From positions 13,948,501 to 14,012,500 of the forward strand of contig NC_089735.1 of assembly GCF_035083965.1 (NCBI RefSeq): 64,000 nt of DNA. The letters are read 5' to 3'. How positions within the stretch are numbered: the stretch's first letter is position 1; each line of letters starts with the position of its first letter. The position numbers and the translations under genes are program-made. This document shows positions 32,844 to 45,700 of the stretch, one piece after another. Origin of the DNA: Branchiostoma lanceolatum (Eukaryota; Chordata; Leptocardii; Amphioxiformes; Branchiostomatidae). The notes under the pieces were generated by a model. That model was not told the DNA's origin. It did no database searches and worked only from the letters and a program-made list of their open reading frames with translations.

Positions 32844-33686
32844 GTCTAGGTTCAACAGGAGGGCATTATCTATTGTCTGTGCCCAACACGAATAATGGGA
32901 TAGGGCAGTACAGTACAACAAGCACCTAGTAAAGTTGTCATCAGTTTAACTGGTCCATAATTAAGTCCAGATCAAGAATCCGTCTAAATGAGACGCTGGG
33001 TCGTCAGTCTGGTGTTGAAAAATCATCAAGTCTTTTAAAATTGCTCAGGTAGGCCCATGTGTGCACTTTAGGTGTGAATTTAGTCGATCAGTTCTTAAGG
33101 TCAAGAATCTTTGAGAACTCATGCCCAAGATCCTCCATGTTCCATGTATGCAGCGTGATATACAGAAGTTGGAAAGAACCCTTGGAGGCCGGTACCTGCT
33201 TGCTGTTGTAATCGTCTACTTTCTTTGTTGTCTTTTCGCTGCGCGGATGACCATTGTTTAACACGAAAAGCATCCGATGCTTATAATCTACTAGAAATGT
33301 AAAAAAGATTGGTTTTCATACCTGAAATACAACACAGTGGCCGGCGAGAGCTTGCTGCAGTTTACCCTAACAAAACCCGACGTCCAACTAACTTCCCGGC
33401 CGTCTTATAAGAACTTCCCACCAGTGTGTTTCTCACAAAGAAGGTATGCGGAACTATAGTATAATGTTACAATTTGCAATTTAAAACAGTGCTTCAAGGT
33501 GTGTACAGGTGGCACTGACTTTGAGGCCCAGAGAGGGTGTTTTAACATGCGAGGTTACTTGTTACCTTACACGAAAAAGCTTTTCCCGGTCCTGGTCTAC
33601 AGTGTTTCATTAATCTCGATTTTACTCCTTCATTGCGTACGCAGTCTGCTGCTTTACACTACTAATGATTTTTGGAGTTTCTTTTA

Positions 33687-34030
33687 ACACAACCAGGTAA
33701 TCTCACCTGCTGACGTTTCGGTGTCTGTCAGACACCTTCTTCCTGACTGGAGTACTGCTTCTCACCGCTATAAGTAGCCGATGTAGGTGGCGTTCTTGCG
33801 GCGAGAACGTAATCCCAAACGTGGCTGAGCTTGTATCCCCCCTCGTCTCGGTTCATCACTAGTGATGACTTCCTGATCCATACTGCCTCCTTAATCCAAC
33901 GAATGCGTCTGTTGTCCTCTCTGTCTATTACTTTGGCCCCCTCCCAGTCAATGACGCAGTTGTTTCTAGCAATATGGTCCGTGACTGCAGATTTCTTTTC
34001 TTCTTGTTGGCATACATGTACAAACTGTAC
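33687..34030 (-). mobile_element. Penelope-like element 3' remnant
   Basis: The minus-strand frame (about 33995 down to the TGA at 33728) reads DHIARNN, then VIDWEGAKVIDRED, then RWIKEAVWIRKS, then MNRDEGGYKLSHVWDYV. This is the conserved tail after the GIY-YIG domain of Penelope-like retroelements. It is followed by a GAAACGTC element-end signature near 33712-33719. The reverse transcriptase is missing. Confidence 0.65.
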
Positions 34031-35539
34031 CTTTCTAGACAGCCACCATGGACGTACTTGCCCAAGAAACTTGTAGATTTTTATGTTTATGTGGTGTGGT
34101 CAAATCATGTTCCATGGACACGATATTGTATCGGTTAGATCAAAAGAGTGGAGAAATAGAATGTTCTCTTTGATAATACCGCACAACTGTAATTATAATA
34201 CTGCATGATACCGGTAACTGCCCTTTATTTAATGACAACTGAAAATCGCCAATTTTGGATATTGTCTGCGGCAAATCGGTAACTTTGGAGAAATCGTAGA
34301 GGATGTTTTTAAAGATGAAACTATATACCTTTAGTTAGAAATATGTACGTAAGCGACTAGAAAATTAGTATAGAGGTCAAAACTTGTAATCTTTAGTTCA
34401 GTAAGAAAGAGAGCATCATTGTGTAACATATTTCTTTTCGAGAAGATGTCCCTATCCCTCTCCCTCTCACAAACAAATTATTATAAGGCATTTAAATGGA
34501 TAATTTTCAGATAAGCTGAACGCGCCTGTACAACACCCATCACATATTTGAAACACGTTAAAGGCTAAGAAACTGTCATTTAATCAAGCGTCGAGGTAAA
34601 AAAAACGAAACCCAATACTAGAGTTCCACGAACACGTTATCTTCGCCAAATAATCAAGGCTTATTGTGGAGAGTGATTAATATTTACATGCTTATCACCC
34701 CCTGCAAACTTGATCATACACCATACCGTTTGAAAGTTATGATGGGGAGGGGGGGGGGGTAGAATGAGTCCAGTCTAGCTAGGGATAAAAATCATTTCTT
34801 GGTACAGGACTAGTATATGTGTATGGTGTGCTGATATATGTTATAACTGGACATCCAAAAAATTGAAAGTTATGATTAAATGGTACAGTCAATATATATG
34901 AAAAGAATAAATCTTTATTCAATATCACACATTTTGCAAGACATAGTACATGTGACTTTTCCATACGGTGCTATCTAGCAGTGGTGCAGTTTTGGTGCAG
35001 TGTACTCTCTGGGCAGAGGAGTGGGTCCGGCTGGTTTTTTACATGTTTAAGGTGTTTTTGTTAGGCTTTCTATTTGGTCCCTTTTTCGTTATGTCTCCAA
35101 CCGTGTGTTGGACAAAAATGCCTAAACTGAACATCTGCTTGGAGTGTAGTGGGACTGTCCCATGTGTTTATTTATATGCCCCATCTGTTTATTTATACTT
35201 TTAGGCAAGGCCCTCTGTTGACCTGTTTCGGGAACACTCACATTCCCCATTATGAACTGTAGTGAATTAACAAATTATCCTTACTAATTATGCAGATTAG
35301 CTCCTGATTTGCATAAATAGTCATTGTTTGTGTAAAGCACCATCTGAGCTCTCTACATACCAAACTTCACGACGATCAGTCGACCCCTTCTCAAGTTATT
35401 CTTATCCGAAGGTCAAAACAAAACCACCCACTGCAGTTCCAAACAAGACGCTAGGGGGCCCAAACTTACACAACTTAATTCCTGTGGCATGAGCTATCAA
35501 CCACAGAAAAAGCATGACCATAGCACTTTCAGAAAATAT

Positions 35540-36000
35540 GCTCCAAAATTTTTAAGCTCCGCTGCAGTACCTTAGGTACCTGCTAGAAGGCCCATTATCG
35601 AACTTGACCTTCCTTTCTGTAAACCCTACCCATCCACTAGATATCATACAGAACCATCAACAGCTTCTCGAGTTATGTTGTCCACAAGAAAATACACATC
35701 CACACAAAGCCCGCTGCAGGACCGATGGAAAATGCCAGGGGAATCATTTTTGAACTTGACCTCCATTTCCACAACATCTACACACCTACAAAAAATCATG
35801 AAGATCCATCAACGTTTCCGTCACTTTTTTTGCCTACATACAAACACACAAAATTTAAGTCCGCTGCAGTACTGTTGAAAAACGCAAGGTAAACCATTTT
35901 CAAACTTGACCTTCCTTTGTACAACCACTACACACCTACCAAAAATCATAAAGATTCATCAAAGGTTTCTTGAGTTATGCTCTTGACATACATACAGACC
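35540..36000. repeat. Tandem repeat, about 140-150 bp units
   Basis: Blocks GCTGCAGTAC, a TTGACCTTCC block, CACACCTACCAAAAATCAT and AAGATYCATCAA recur three times in the same order. Short ORFs inside are not genes. Confidence 0.7.
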
Positions 36001-36846
36001 CACCAAACAGCTGGCTCAACCAAAAACATAATCTTCCCCGAGTACTATAGTACTCGGCGAAGATAATGAAGGAAGTGTGTATAGTTACGTATAGGGAATA
36101 TATGGGTAGGGTCTGCACGGGTTTAGTGAGTATCGTATTGCTTTACAAAACACACCTTCTCAATCTGTAATTCACCACAAGCGGAATTCTGTAAAAAAAA
36201 TCGGCTGATTATGTAATCATTAATACATAATCTAGTAACGCTCCCTTCTGGAGTAAATAACACTCCCTTCTGGAGTTTAGGACTCCTTTAACTTACTCGG
36301 AACCTGTCCGGCGTGTCGCCATTTCCAAAGTTAAACGCTGTTATGAGACCACGAAATGGTCCGCTTTAGATAATAAACATATATCTACGTTGTTAACTTA
36401 CAGGTTTCGAATGTGACCATACAAGACATACACCACCATCCAAACTTTTTACAGTAAGTCTGATCTCTCAAGAAGACGAAAGACTGGAAACTAAAAGGAT
36501 ACCATGAACATTATGTAAACATTCAAAAAATGTCTAAACACTGAAGGTGCGCCGAAAAAATAGTGTTTATTTCTGTATTTAAAAGGTCCCTTTCAACTAA
36601 ACACCCTTGCAATTGATAGACTGACAACCTTTAAGTTGAACTTTGAACTTTGAACTTTATTTCACCTTAAAATCGGTGGCACAACGCTTCCTGTCACGTG
36701 TGCGTTACAAATCAAATCAAATCAAGTATGGACAATTATAAATACAACAATACATAATAACAATAGCATAGTAATGGTGATAATGATATATCCGTATATG
36801 TCATAACAGAAGGTCGTGTATAATAACATGCTGTCGCTTGATTTAA

Positions 36847-37055
36847 GATAGTAGGCGAATTAAGTCGTGTAAACAAAACATAAAGTCTCGAACAAAACAT
36901 GATGTAGGTGAATTAAGTCGTACAAAATAAAACTTAAAGTCTTGAACAAAACATAAAGTAGGCAGATTAAGTCATATAGATAGAACTTAAGGTCTTGAAC
37001 AAAACATATTGTAAGCAAATTAGGTCGTATAGAACAAAACTTAAAGCCTTGAACT
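36847..37055. repeat. Minisatellite, about 57-bp units
   Basis: Three to four units of the form (A/G)AATTAAGTCGT..A.AAAACTTAAAGTCTTGAACAAAACAT with substitutions. Confidence 0.75.
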
Positions 37056-37902
37056 CAAAGTTAGCTTTACCAAGCATACGTCTTGTAGATCCAAGACTGT
37101 CGAATTTCAACCTTTCGAACGAAGTTGAATGACATTGTATGGAGATAAATTCCCCATATACCTAGTACCTACATGCTTGACGTGGAAGAACATCGACAGC
37201 GTCCCGCTTCCTCGGCCGGCGTCTTCCAGTGAAAAATGAACGTGAATACTAAGTACTTAAAATAATCTCTGGCGCCCCACCCAGCCAAGGGCTTTGGAAC
37301 GTCTTCAGGAATACACCATCCACGCCAGAACCATATAGCGGTATTAAAGTAGAGCACCCAGAACAGTGTGGACCACTAATCTCTAAGCAGATCTAACGGA
37401 GTTTCTGTCCTTTTTGCCAGTTAGATACGGTCTTTGCAACCGCCAGATCTGCTTGGAGATTAGTGGACCACGTCTTTCTACACTGGCTTGTCCTAATTAC
37501 GCCTTGCAAACTTGGTCGCCTAATGTCGTTTCACACAAGTACGTCAGATGCATTTGTGGGCTCTCTATTCAACTGTTTCTTGTTTGCGTCAAATATCATG
37601 AACAGGTGGGCGTATTAAAATACTACTGTTCTAGTGAAAACGTACTCTCCAAGCAGAGGTTGGTGGGGAAAATTGTGACCTTTTTACCATATGCCCCGTT
37701 TTTTGTCTCCATAGTATAAGGAGAGCGGACAAAAAAGGTCACAATCTTACGTATTAGCCAATGCCAAAGTTGCTGAAATTACATTTTGGCCGACGACGTA
37801 AACTAAACATCTGGAAATTTCAATACGTTTTTACACTCATTGACTAACTTACTCAGTGAACTCACACACGCACAAGTCTTCGCAGGACTATTTTCACTAG
37901 GA

Positions 37903-38015
37903 CACGAACATGTCTAACGCTGACGACTAATAAGAATGGACATTATCATAAGCATATATCATATGCTTATGATAATGTCCATTCTTATTAGTCGTCAGCG
38001 TTAGACATGTTCGTG
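37903..38015. repeat. Perfect palindrome: 55-bp arms, 3-nt centre
   Basis: Bases 37903-37957 are the exact reverse complement of 37961-38015, with ATC between. The centre is ATAAGCATAT/ATATGCTTAT. No mismatch was found on base-by-base comparison. Confidence 0.95.
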
Positions 38016-39754
38016 AACTTAAAACCCTTTGAAATTCTAGACTTGCAGGTGACAGTATCACAGGTTATCTGCTAGTATAACATGACCTCAGATACATGTA
38101 CCCAGTGTGAAATAAAAGACGTTAGTACCAATGCAAGCCTTTTCAAGGTCTTTTTATTCGTTGTTCCTGATACTGCAACACTATAAAGGAAGGTACCGGA
38201 GAATCTCAACAGCAACAGCATGACATCCACACAGTTTATAACACATTTGTGGAATTTTTATAAACGAAGGTTGTAAACTGCATATAATACTTGTACTTGG
38301 GTTAGTTCTTTCGTATCCAATCGTTTGTTTGTATGTGTAGTTGTAGAAGACCTTAAAAAGTTGCTGTACTCTTGTTGTGTCAATAAACATTGTAGATGAT
38401 TATAATAATTCATCCCTGATATTAGACACACATACCATACAACAGAAAAACACTCCGGTTGAAATATATATCATTATCAGGTTACAGACTAAAGATTCCT
38501 CACAAAATCGTAGCCAAAAATATACTTAAGCTTTCATCAAACTGACAGACGTTTACATATCACAGGACTACATAAACGTTTTAGAAAAGGTTTCATGTTG
38601 TTATTGCCCCAAGAATAATTTTAAAATTTCTAAAACCACCAATTTTCCAATTATGCTAAACTCATCAGGAACCATCATAAAAAAGGTAAAAGAAGCCCTT
38701 GAATTTTCTTAGCATCACACAGTGACATAGTAATACGACATACACTGTAGCTACATGAATTATACATGTTACTGAGTTACAATTAACACTATAGGCAACT
38801 ACCTTCTGTAATAAGGCCACACCAATTTAATTTGTTGCTTCTTGGATTTTTTCAGAAAAAACTTGGAGCGACAGGGGGAAAAAAAGTAAGAATACAATTT
38901 TTTACTAAAGAATAAGAGGATTATTCAAGTTTCAGCTTTATATGGCTAATTTTATGCAATGCACCCCTTTCTTTGATCTTGTACTATATAATAATTTCAG
39001 TAACAAAATTACCCTTTGCCATGTAATATATGGATTGATATTGAGAAATATAGTTTTAATAAATGAAAAATTATAACTTATGATCAATATGACCACACTT
39101 TTTAGGTATGTGCAGGCCTTTATAATCTATTTTGGTGGCTATTGAGTTTAACAACTGAACAGATAGTAAAATTGGGAGTTAAAATTTGTGAATGGGAATA
39201 GATACCCAATTTTTGTTTGTTTTTTCAAAATGGGAAAAACAGGAGAGGCTATTCCGAGAAGCAACAAAATAAATTGGCGTGGCCTAATCATTGTAAATAT
39301 GCATCCTACTGCAAATGGCACTCAGCTTTTTTGGAAATGCACAAGGCATGCTAATGACAACAATGATTGATATTCAATGATATCATAATCTCTTTAGAAT
39401 TTCCCTACGTTGCATGTGAACACCTCGCAATTCTGTCCACTGCGTTGAAATCATATACAATATCATGATTGCGCATTATAGAAATATTGTATAAAAATGG
39501 GAAGACAAGTAGAATTTTAAAAACAGTCCCAGTTAATTTGTCTTGCTAAAATCATGAAGTAAACATACTTAGATATCAGCTATATATATCTAAAGGCCTC
39601 ATACAAGTTTTACAAATTCATGCAATGACATTCCAATTAATCAAAAGTTGATTACATCATTTTGACACAATGTTAATAATGCAAAACAGTGCCACTAAAC
39701 TTCACAAGAACATTTCTCCAGGGTACATATATTAGAAGACATCTGCTAATCAAG

Positions 39755-42700
39755 TTAGTCCTTTCCTCCAATCAGAGCCAGCAGGATCTTCTGGTAATCT
39801 CCTGAAGTGTCACCCTGTTGACAACATTAAAAAAGTCATGATTGATAAAAACAGTTGTTTATTTATCAAGTACATGCCAGAAGGCTAATCACAGTATCGA
39901 AAAATAAGTACAGATGGACAAACTTTGGTTCGGACAAAATAGCTGTTCTTACTACAGTCAGACCCAATGGACGTTAAGTCAAAAGATAGCATTACGAAGG
40001 CAGGTTAGTTGAAGCAGGTACTTACAGCGATGAACCGGCCGAGAGTTTGTTTATAGTTGGCCTGAAACGCCTGCTTTATCAGCTGCATGTCCACCTCACA
40101 ACGGGTCACCACCACACGGATCAGTGTGTCATCATCTGTTCCAAGTCCCTGTGAAACAGAAAATAAAATTCAGCGTCTTTATAGTGAAACTTAATATTCA
40201 TTCATGTAAGGTAAAGCACCAATCATACATATCCAAACATGGCCTCCCGACCTTCCTTCAACCATGGTTGGGAGTGGTTCGGGAGCTTAGGGTTGGATAT
40301 CATCGGTCATGATTAAACCACTGTTCTAATGCCCACAAGTGACCAGTGTTTGTAAAGTTTCTAGACAAGTTTGAATCACAATTACTGCTACTGTTATTGC
40401 CTTTAAAGTTTAAGTTTGTGGGGATTTAATTTTGTAGTAGGGAGAAAAGTATGTTTTTTTTTGCGGTAGTTTTTAGTTTGCGGTTGAAACAAGGGGGTAT
40501 AAGCTAGCAGAAGATAAAATATTAAGCATTTTCGTGGTAATGTGAAGTTACCGCAAAAACTACAAACATTGATTAAACCACTATAAAAATGTCAACATCT
40601 ACAGTATTTGATACTTTACCAAGTGATAGTGGTAGAGTTTCTGTGCATGATGCCTCTTATTATATATTAAGTTTCAAAAATTAAAGAAAAAAAATAATAA
40701 TATGAAATGTTATAATTACCTTCATTGATTTGTACAGCCTTTCAGCAAAGTATGCAGGAGTATCTCTCGCTGACTTCACTGCATTGGAGAAAGAATGGGT
40801 TAGAATAAAGGTAACATAACAGCAGGATTCATGAGAAACAAGATTCTGTAAAATTATGGAAAGACAGAAGCTGAGCAAAAACCTACCTGTGCACCTATTG
40901 ATTACATGTATGTAAAGCCATTTTGAGTGCATCAAGCTTCAATCTTTGAGGCTTTTGTCATAGCCATATCTACCTATATGTAGGTCAATCTATATACAAC
41001 TCTCTGCAAAGGCGGGACAACATTACATATTCCTGAAACAGCATACTGGTGTCAAAAATGTTTACAAACTATTATTAAGCATGCACAATTAGTGTTTTTA
41101 CTGTTTATAATTCATAAAAGTAGACAAGTTCCTCAGAATTGTCAGATATTAGCAATAGCTCAACTGCATGTACAAGTTGCCAGACAAATTGTGTATGTTA
41201 CAATTGTGGCCCATAAAGTTCTTCTTGTTCTATATCAACAGCGCACCATGCACCACAGCATTGCAATTACAAATGTTTGACAAATTATACTATATAATAT
41301 ATATGTACACAAAAACAGGTAGATCTCACTTCTATTTGTATAACTCATGTAAAAGCTACCTCTGTTAATGCATGAGCATTGTAACAATTCCTATTGTATA
41401 TTGTCCAGTTACCGGGTTTAGTCATTTGTTGGGTAGCCCTGGCTGCTTGTCATTTTATACGGCCTATTGAGCCCAATAAATCAAATCAAATTAAATTAAA
41501 TCTCACCAATAGCCAGCATGCCCTTCTCCAGATCTCCAGACATCTCCCTCTTGATGGACTGTTCCATGGTGTACTTACACAGCCTGCTGTACTCGTCAAA
41601 CGTGGCCCGGAGCTGGGCGGGGCTGCGTTGCACCAGGATGGCGTTGAACTTGGACTCGTCCGTGCCCCACTTCTTCTCACCTGCATCGTACAACTCCTAG
41701 AACAGAGAGACAAACGTATTTCAGATTTCACTACCATCCTTGCAGGCTGTTCCTGCCTCTGGCAGTTGGAACATCCCACACTTACCCCTCCATAGGCGTG
41801 TTGGACTTTTTATAAAGCAAGTCAAACAGACCAAAAACACTACAATCTATCTGAAGAACACTACCATTCATGATCAGAAAACTCTGGTGACGTTGTTGTC
41901 TTTGTTGTTGTCATATTCTAATCATCTTGTATAACGCTATATCATTTTAACATTGTATCTTTTAATGCAGTTGGTCTTATTAGTGTTTTGAAAATGCACT
42001 GTGTAAAATGAACACAGTTCAGTCTCAATGACTGCAAAGCTGATTGAACACTAAAATTTGAACTTTCTAAGATACCTCCAAAAATAATTTCATCAGGATG
42101 GTAGAACATAGGATGTTGGAAATTCTTTATTGTTACTGGTTGTGTTAAAAGAATCTCCAACATCCTTTCGAAGATAAGATGATTTAACAACACTCAAAAT
42201 GCTCAGACTATGCAAGTTGTAACCAAAGTCAGCAAAGCTGTTTGCACAATAAAGTTTGAACTTTCTAAAAAAAATAGTTACTGTATTATTAGACATTTTG
42301 AGAACACTCAAAATGCCAAGAAAACCTCAGCAAAGCTGCATGAAAAAAAGAAAACTTTAAACAAATGAATATGCCCTGATGCCCTTACCTTAGCCTCCCT
42401 CTGAGCCTGTGCCATGTCCACGGTTGTGCTCTCACTCCTGTTCCCCTGCATTCAAACAAAAAACACCATGGCTGTGAAGCTTGTAGTTTGTATGTTTGTA
42501 CTGCACAGCATACCTGGTAAACCACTTCATGGTGTAACACACCAGGTTTGTTATGACAAAAAAGTACAAGCTGCATATTCGGACATATCTATTTTATCCA
42601 CTCACACCAGGAAGGACCCCTACTCTCATCTCCCAAATAAACATACCCCCCGGAATAAACATACCCCCCGGACAAATCTTCAAAATCTAATAAACGTACC

Positions 42701-45700
42701 CCCCGGAATAAACATACCCCCTGGAAAATGACCAAATTGACACATAAACTGTGTCCATGCTAGTGATGCTACTAATCTGTCCTCGGGAAAGGAGATGATA
42801 AGCAGGTAGGTTCTTTTTATTCGTTTATGCCTGATTTACTTATTGAGATTTACCACATTTGTGGAAAGATTGACATAACAGGTGACTATCACGTTTTCAA
42901 GATGTCAACCCTGACTAGACTGTATGGTTTGATACACTCACACTGGGAAGGACCCCTACTCTTTGTAACACTTAAATGTATAGTAAGATGCAAAATTTTT
43001 GGAAAAATTGGGCATAGGTTCCCCGCTATGACCCCTAACCAGGGGTGAACGGTGCTTTCAATTTTCAACAAGTGAAAATGTACATGATACATGCATTTTC
43101 TACTTGGAAATTGAAGCAAGTGATCAAGGAAAATTGTATAAAGTGACATCATCAAACACAAGTAGTCGCCAAACTTCTCAGTTCACTTCACACCTTCAGA
43201 GTCTACTCTGTTTTCAGATATGTATCAACGTCTAGAAAATTACTGAATATATGCTCAGTGAAAGTATTACTTATTTGTAGAAGCCATACAGAAAAGGAGG
43301 AACTTGCCATTTATCGTGTCATGCATTGCATATAGAACAAAATCACATTATAATATATTATATAATGTTAAGGATATTATCATATATTGTCCTTGGTTCA
43401 GTGTTGTTGCTATCCAAATAATTTCAAATCCAAAAATTAGCCTTGTATGTAGAAAAAAAACTTTCATTTTGAGAGACTAAATTGTCAACAAATTTGTCAA
43501 TTAGATACCTCAGGCCTGTACAATGTTGCAACATGGAGGTTTGGTGGCAACAAACCACAGGGTTCTCATGTTACACATCAAAGGGCCTGTGAAAGGGTGA
43601 GCCAGACAGTAACCATGGTAGCGGCACCAACACAGTAAGGGGCGGGGCTTACACCCAAAATTCTTGGAAAGCCTGGGCACTCTCTCTGTAGAGGAGTGAT
43701 CTTTTTAAAAGCATTTTTATGAGATAATAACAGTGACTAGATTGCAATCTAATTTTGTGTATAGACTTTACTATGGAAAATTATTTTTGTTAAATTGTCA
43801 TGCACATTTCTGACTGAGGCAAAGGAGTTTTATTTATACTTATTATAGATCAAAAAAAGTTGTTTCCCCTTCTTCAAGGTGAGCTCTTCCATGTATGAGA
43901 AACATTCCCACGGAATATCACTGCCATGCGTCTTTACTGTGGCGATTTTCGAAGGACTAAATGTACATGTTTGTGGTAGGATTTAAATGTTCTAGTATAT
44001 TTTTAAAGTGATTATACAGTTTCTAATGCTAAGACACAATTTTTACAAGGTGTTGTTTTTAGATTTTCAAAGTTTTTGGGAAAGGCTGTATTTTAACCTC
44101 CTTGATCTCACGTGAGTAATCTTACATGTGTTAACTTGAAACACTGTGCGCCGCTGGCATATACATGTAATTTCTTTTCTGATCAGCGTGTTTGGTTTAC
44201 GATCTAAACAGAGACTGTCAAAGTTGTTTATATGAAAAATACATTTCAAAACTTCAGTGTGCTGTCTTATTTTCTCCTAATAACAATGTTACTTTGTAGC
44301 GAGATCGACGGATATGTTAGTACCGTCAGGGTTTCACAAATGTCGGGTCATTGTATCGGCGGGGAAATCCACGTCATTTGGTCGAATTATAGCGATTTAG
44401 GAGCAAAAATATCGGGGAAATATGGGGAAAAAACTAAACTTTCGACATAAGGGGGATCTCTGGTAAGCAAAGCCCCGATGGATTTTCAAAAAAACAATAA
44501 ACGTACCGTCCAAAATAAGAACGTACTGGGTGGATTTTGAGGCTGAAAAAAATAAACGTACCGGTACGTTTATTTGGGAGATGAGAGTAACTCTTTTTGA
44601 TCAGTGTGGTGGGTTCTTTTACGTGCTCAAGATGTGACTCTCCTGATACTTGGGACCTCTATCCAAAGGATGTCCCTAACCAAACCTAGGTACTTGTTTT
44701 CACCTGAGTGAAGTGAGGAAATTCAATGACTTGTAAAGTGCCTTTCCCAAGGACATGTAACATCAGAACATGTCAGGGAACTCGAACTTAAGAAATCTGG
44801 GCTCTTGGCCAAACACCATTAGGTCATGCAACGCCAAGTTTCTTCTTTGAAAGCAAGTACAACAAACCAGTGGCTGTGTTTCTTTAATTCTTTTAACACA
44901 ATGTATTTTAAAAATGTAATATGAATGCTGACACAGAGCAGAAGCCTTACCTGTGCTAAAGACACCATCAACCTTTGGAAGTGGCCAGACGTGTCATCGA
45001 TAATGTCCTGCTCCAAGTTTTTGTTGTAGTCTGTATGGGTCAAAGAGGAGAAAAGGAAGTTAACACTCAAGTACTGTACAGTCATAGGCATAGCACAGCA
45101 CATAAAATAAACACAATCTACCCTTACCAAAAGGTACAGCTAAATCAAAATCGTGTAGAAATATATCCCAAAAGTGCATTGAAGTATGTCACTTTGAGAC
45201 TGAAAAATGCATGGTTTTACTGTTTACATTATCCAAACTGTTCATGATTACTGACTGAAGGGCTGTCTCCAGCTTTCAACTTTTATGTCCTTCTCATTGT
45301 TTGGGAGCCCATGTTGGTGATTTTTGTTGTTAAATCTGTCATTTCAAACTTACAAATATACATTTTTGTCAGTTTCATATCATGAAATTCAGATTTTTGG
45401 ACAGATGGGGTGAAATTTTTGTATGTACCAACACGCAACGTTCTATCCCTGGCAGAGGTACGGATCCTGGAGACCGAATACCGAATGGAACAACGCAAGA
45501 AAAAGATCAGAAAAAGGAGCACACCTGAGTTATAAGCCATCCTGATTTCTGCTAGCTCTTGGTTCGTCCGTGTGCTTAAGATTTCTATCAGCACTTTCTC
45601 ATCAGTTCCCAACCCCTGGAAAAGCAAAATAGTTGACCAGTAACTACATTTAAACGGAATAATCCTCACAACTTTTACAAACATGTTAACATTTCAAATT

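Larger units (their letters stand above)
31842..33620. repeat. Tandem duplication containing the kinase signal-peptide exon and upstream region
   Basis: Unit 1 (about 31842-32656) contains the intact first coding exon at 31864-31927. Unit 2 (about 32669-33620) repeats the same order of blocks, for example GAAAGAACCCTTGGAGGCCG, TCTTTTCGCTGCGCGGA and GGCCCAGAGAGGGTGTTTT, with moderate divergence. Unit 2 additionally has the exon block twice (32690-32743 and 32780-32843). Confidence 0.85.
31928..39754. other. Repeat-rich spacer between the kinase and annexin genes
   Basis: After the duplication (to 33620) come a Penelope-like remnant (33687-34030), a deleted TTAACCCTATC-family copy (about 34680-34790), a CTCTCCAAGCAGAGG-family pair (about 34999-35150), tandem repeats (about 35540-36000), a palindromic GAGTACTATAGTACTC near 36040, another dispersed repeat (36060-36290), a 57-bp minisatellite (36847-37055) and a perfect palindrome (37903-38015). 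GC-richer islands near 36290-36350 and 37175-37230 have splice-like edges but no recognisable product. 38020-39750 is AT-rich and appears empty. Confidence 0.55.

Noticed and set aside
36290-36350. First exon of a minus-strand gene (MATRRTGS-type start with a GTAAGT donor)
   Set aside because: The phase does not fit the kinase exon at 31264-31396 and no other downstream exon was found; too weak to annotate.
37169-37357. Possible exon on either strand (GC-rich island with splice-like edges)
   Set aside because: Both strands can be read with coding-like codons, but no partner exon or known motif was found, and it lies beside inverted-repeat element ends.
41486-41779. Alternative-frame ORFs over the annexin exon
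   Set aside because: Shadows of the true frame at 41507-41696, which joins in phase to the neighbouring exons.
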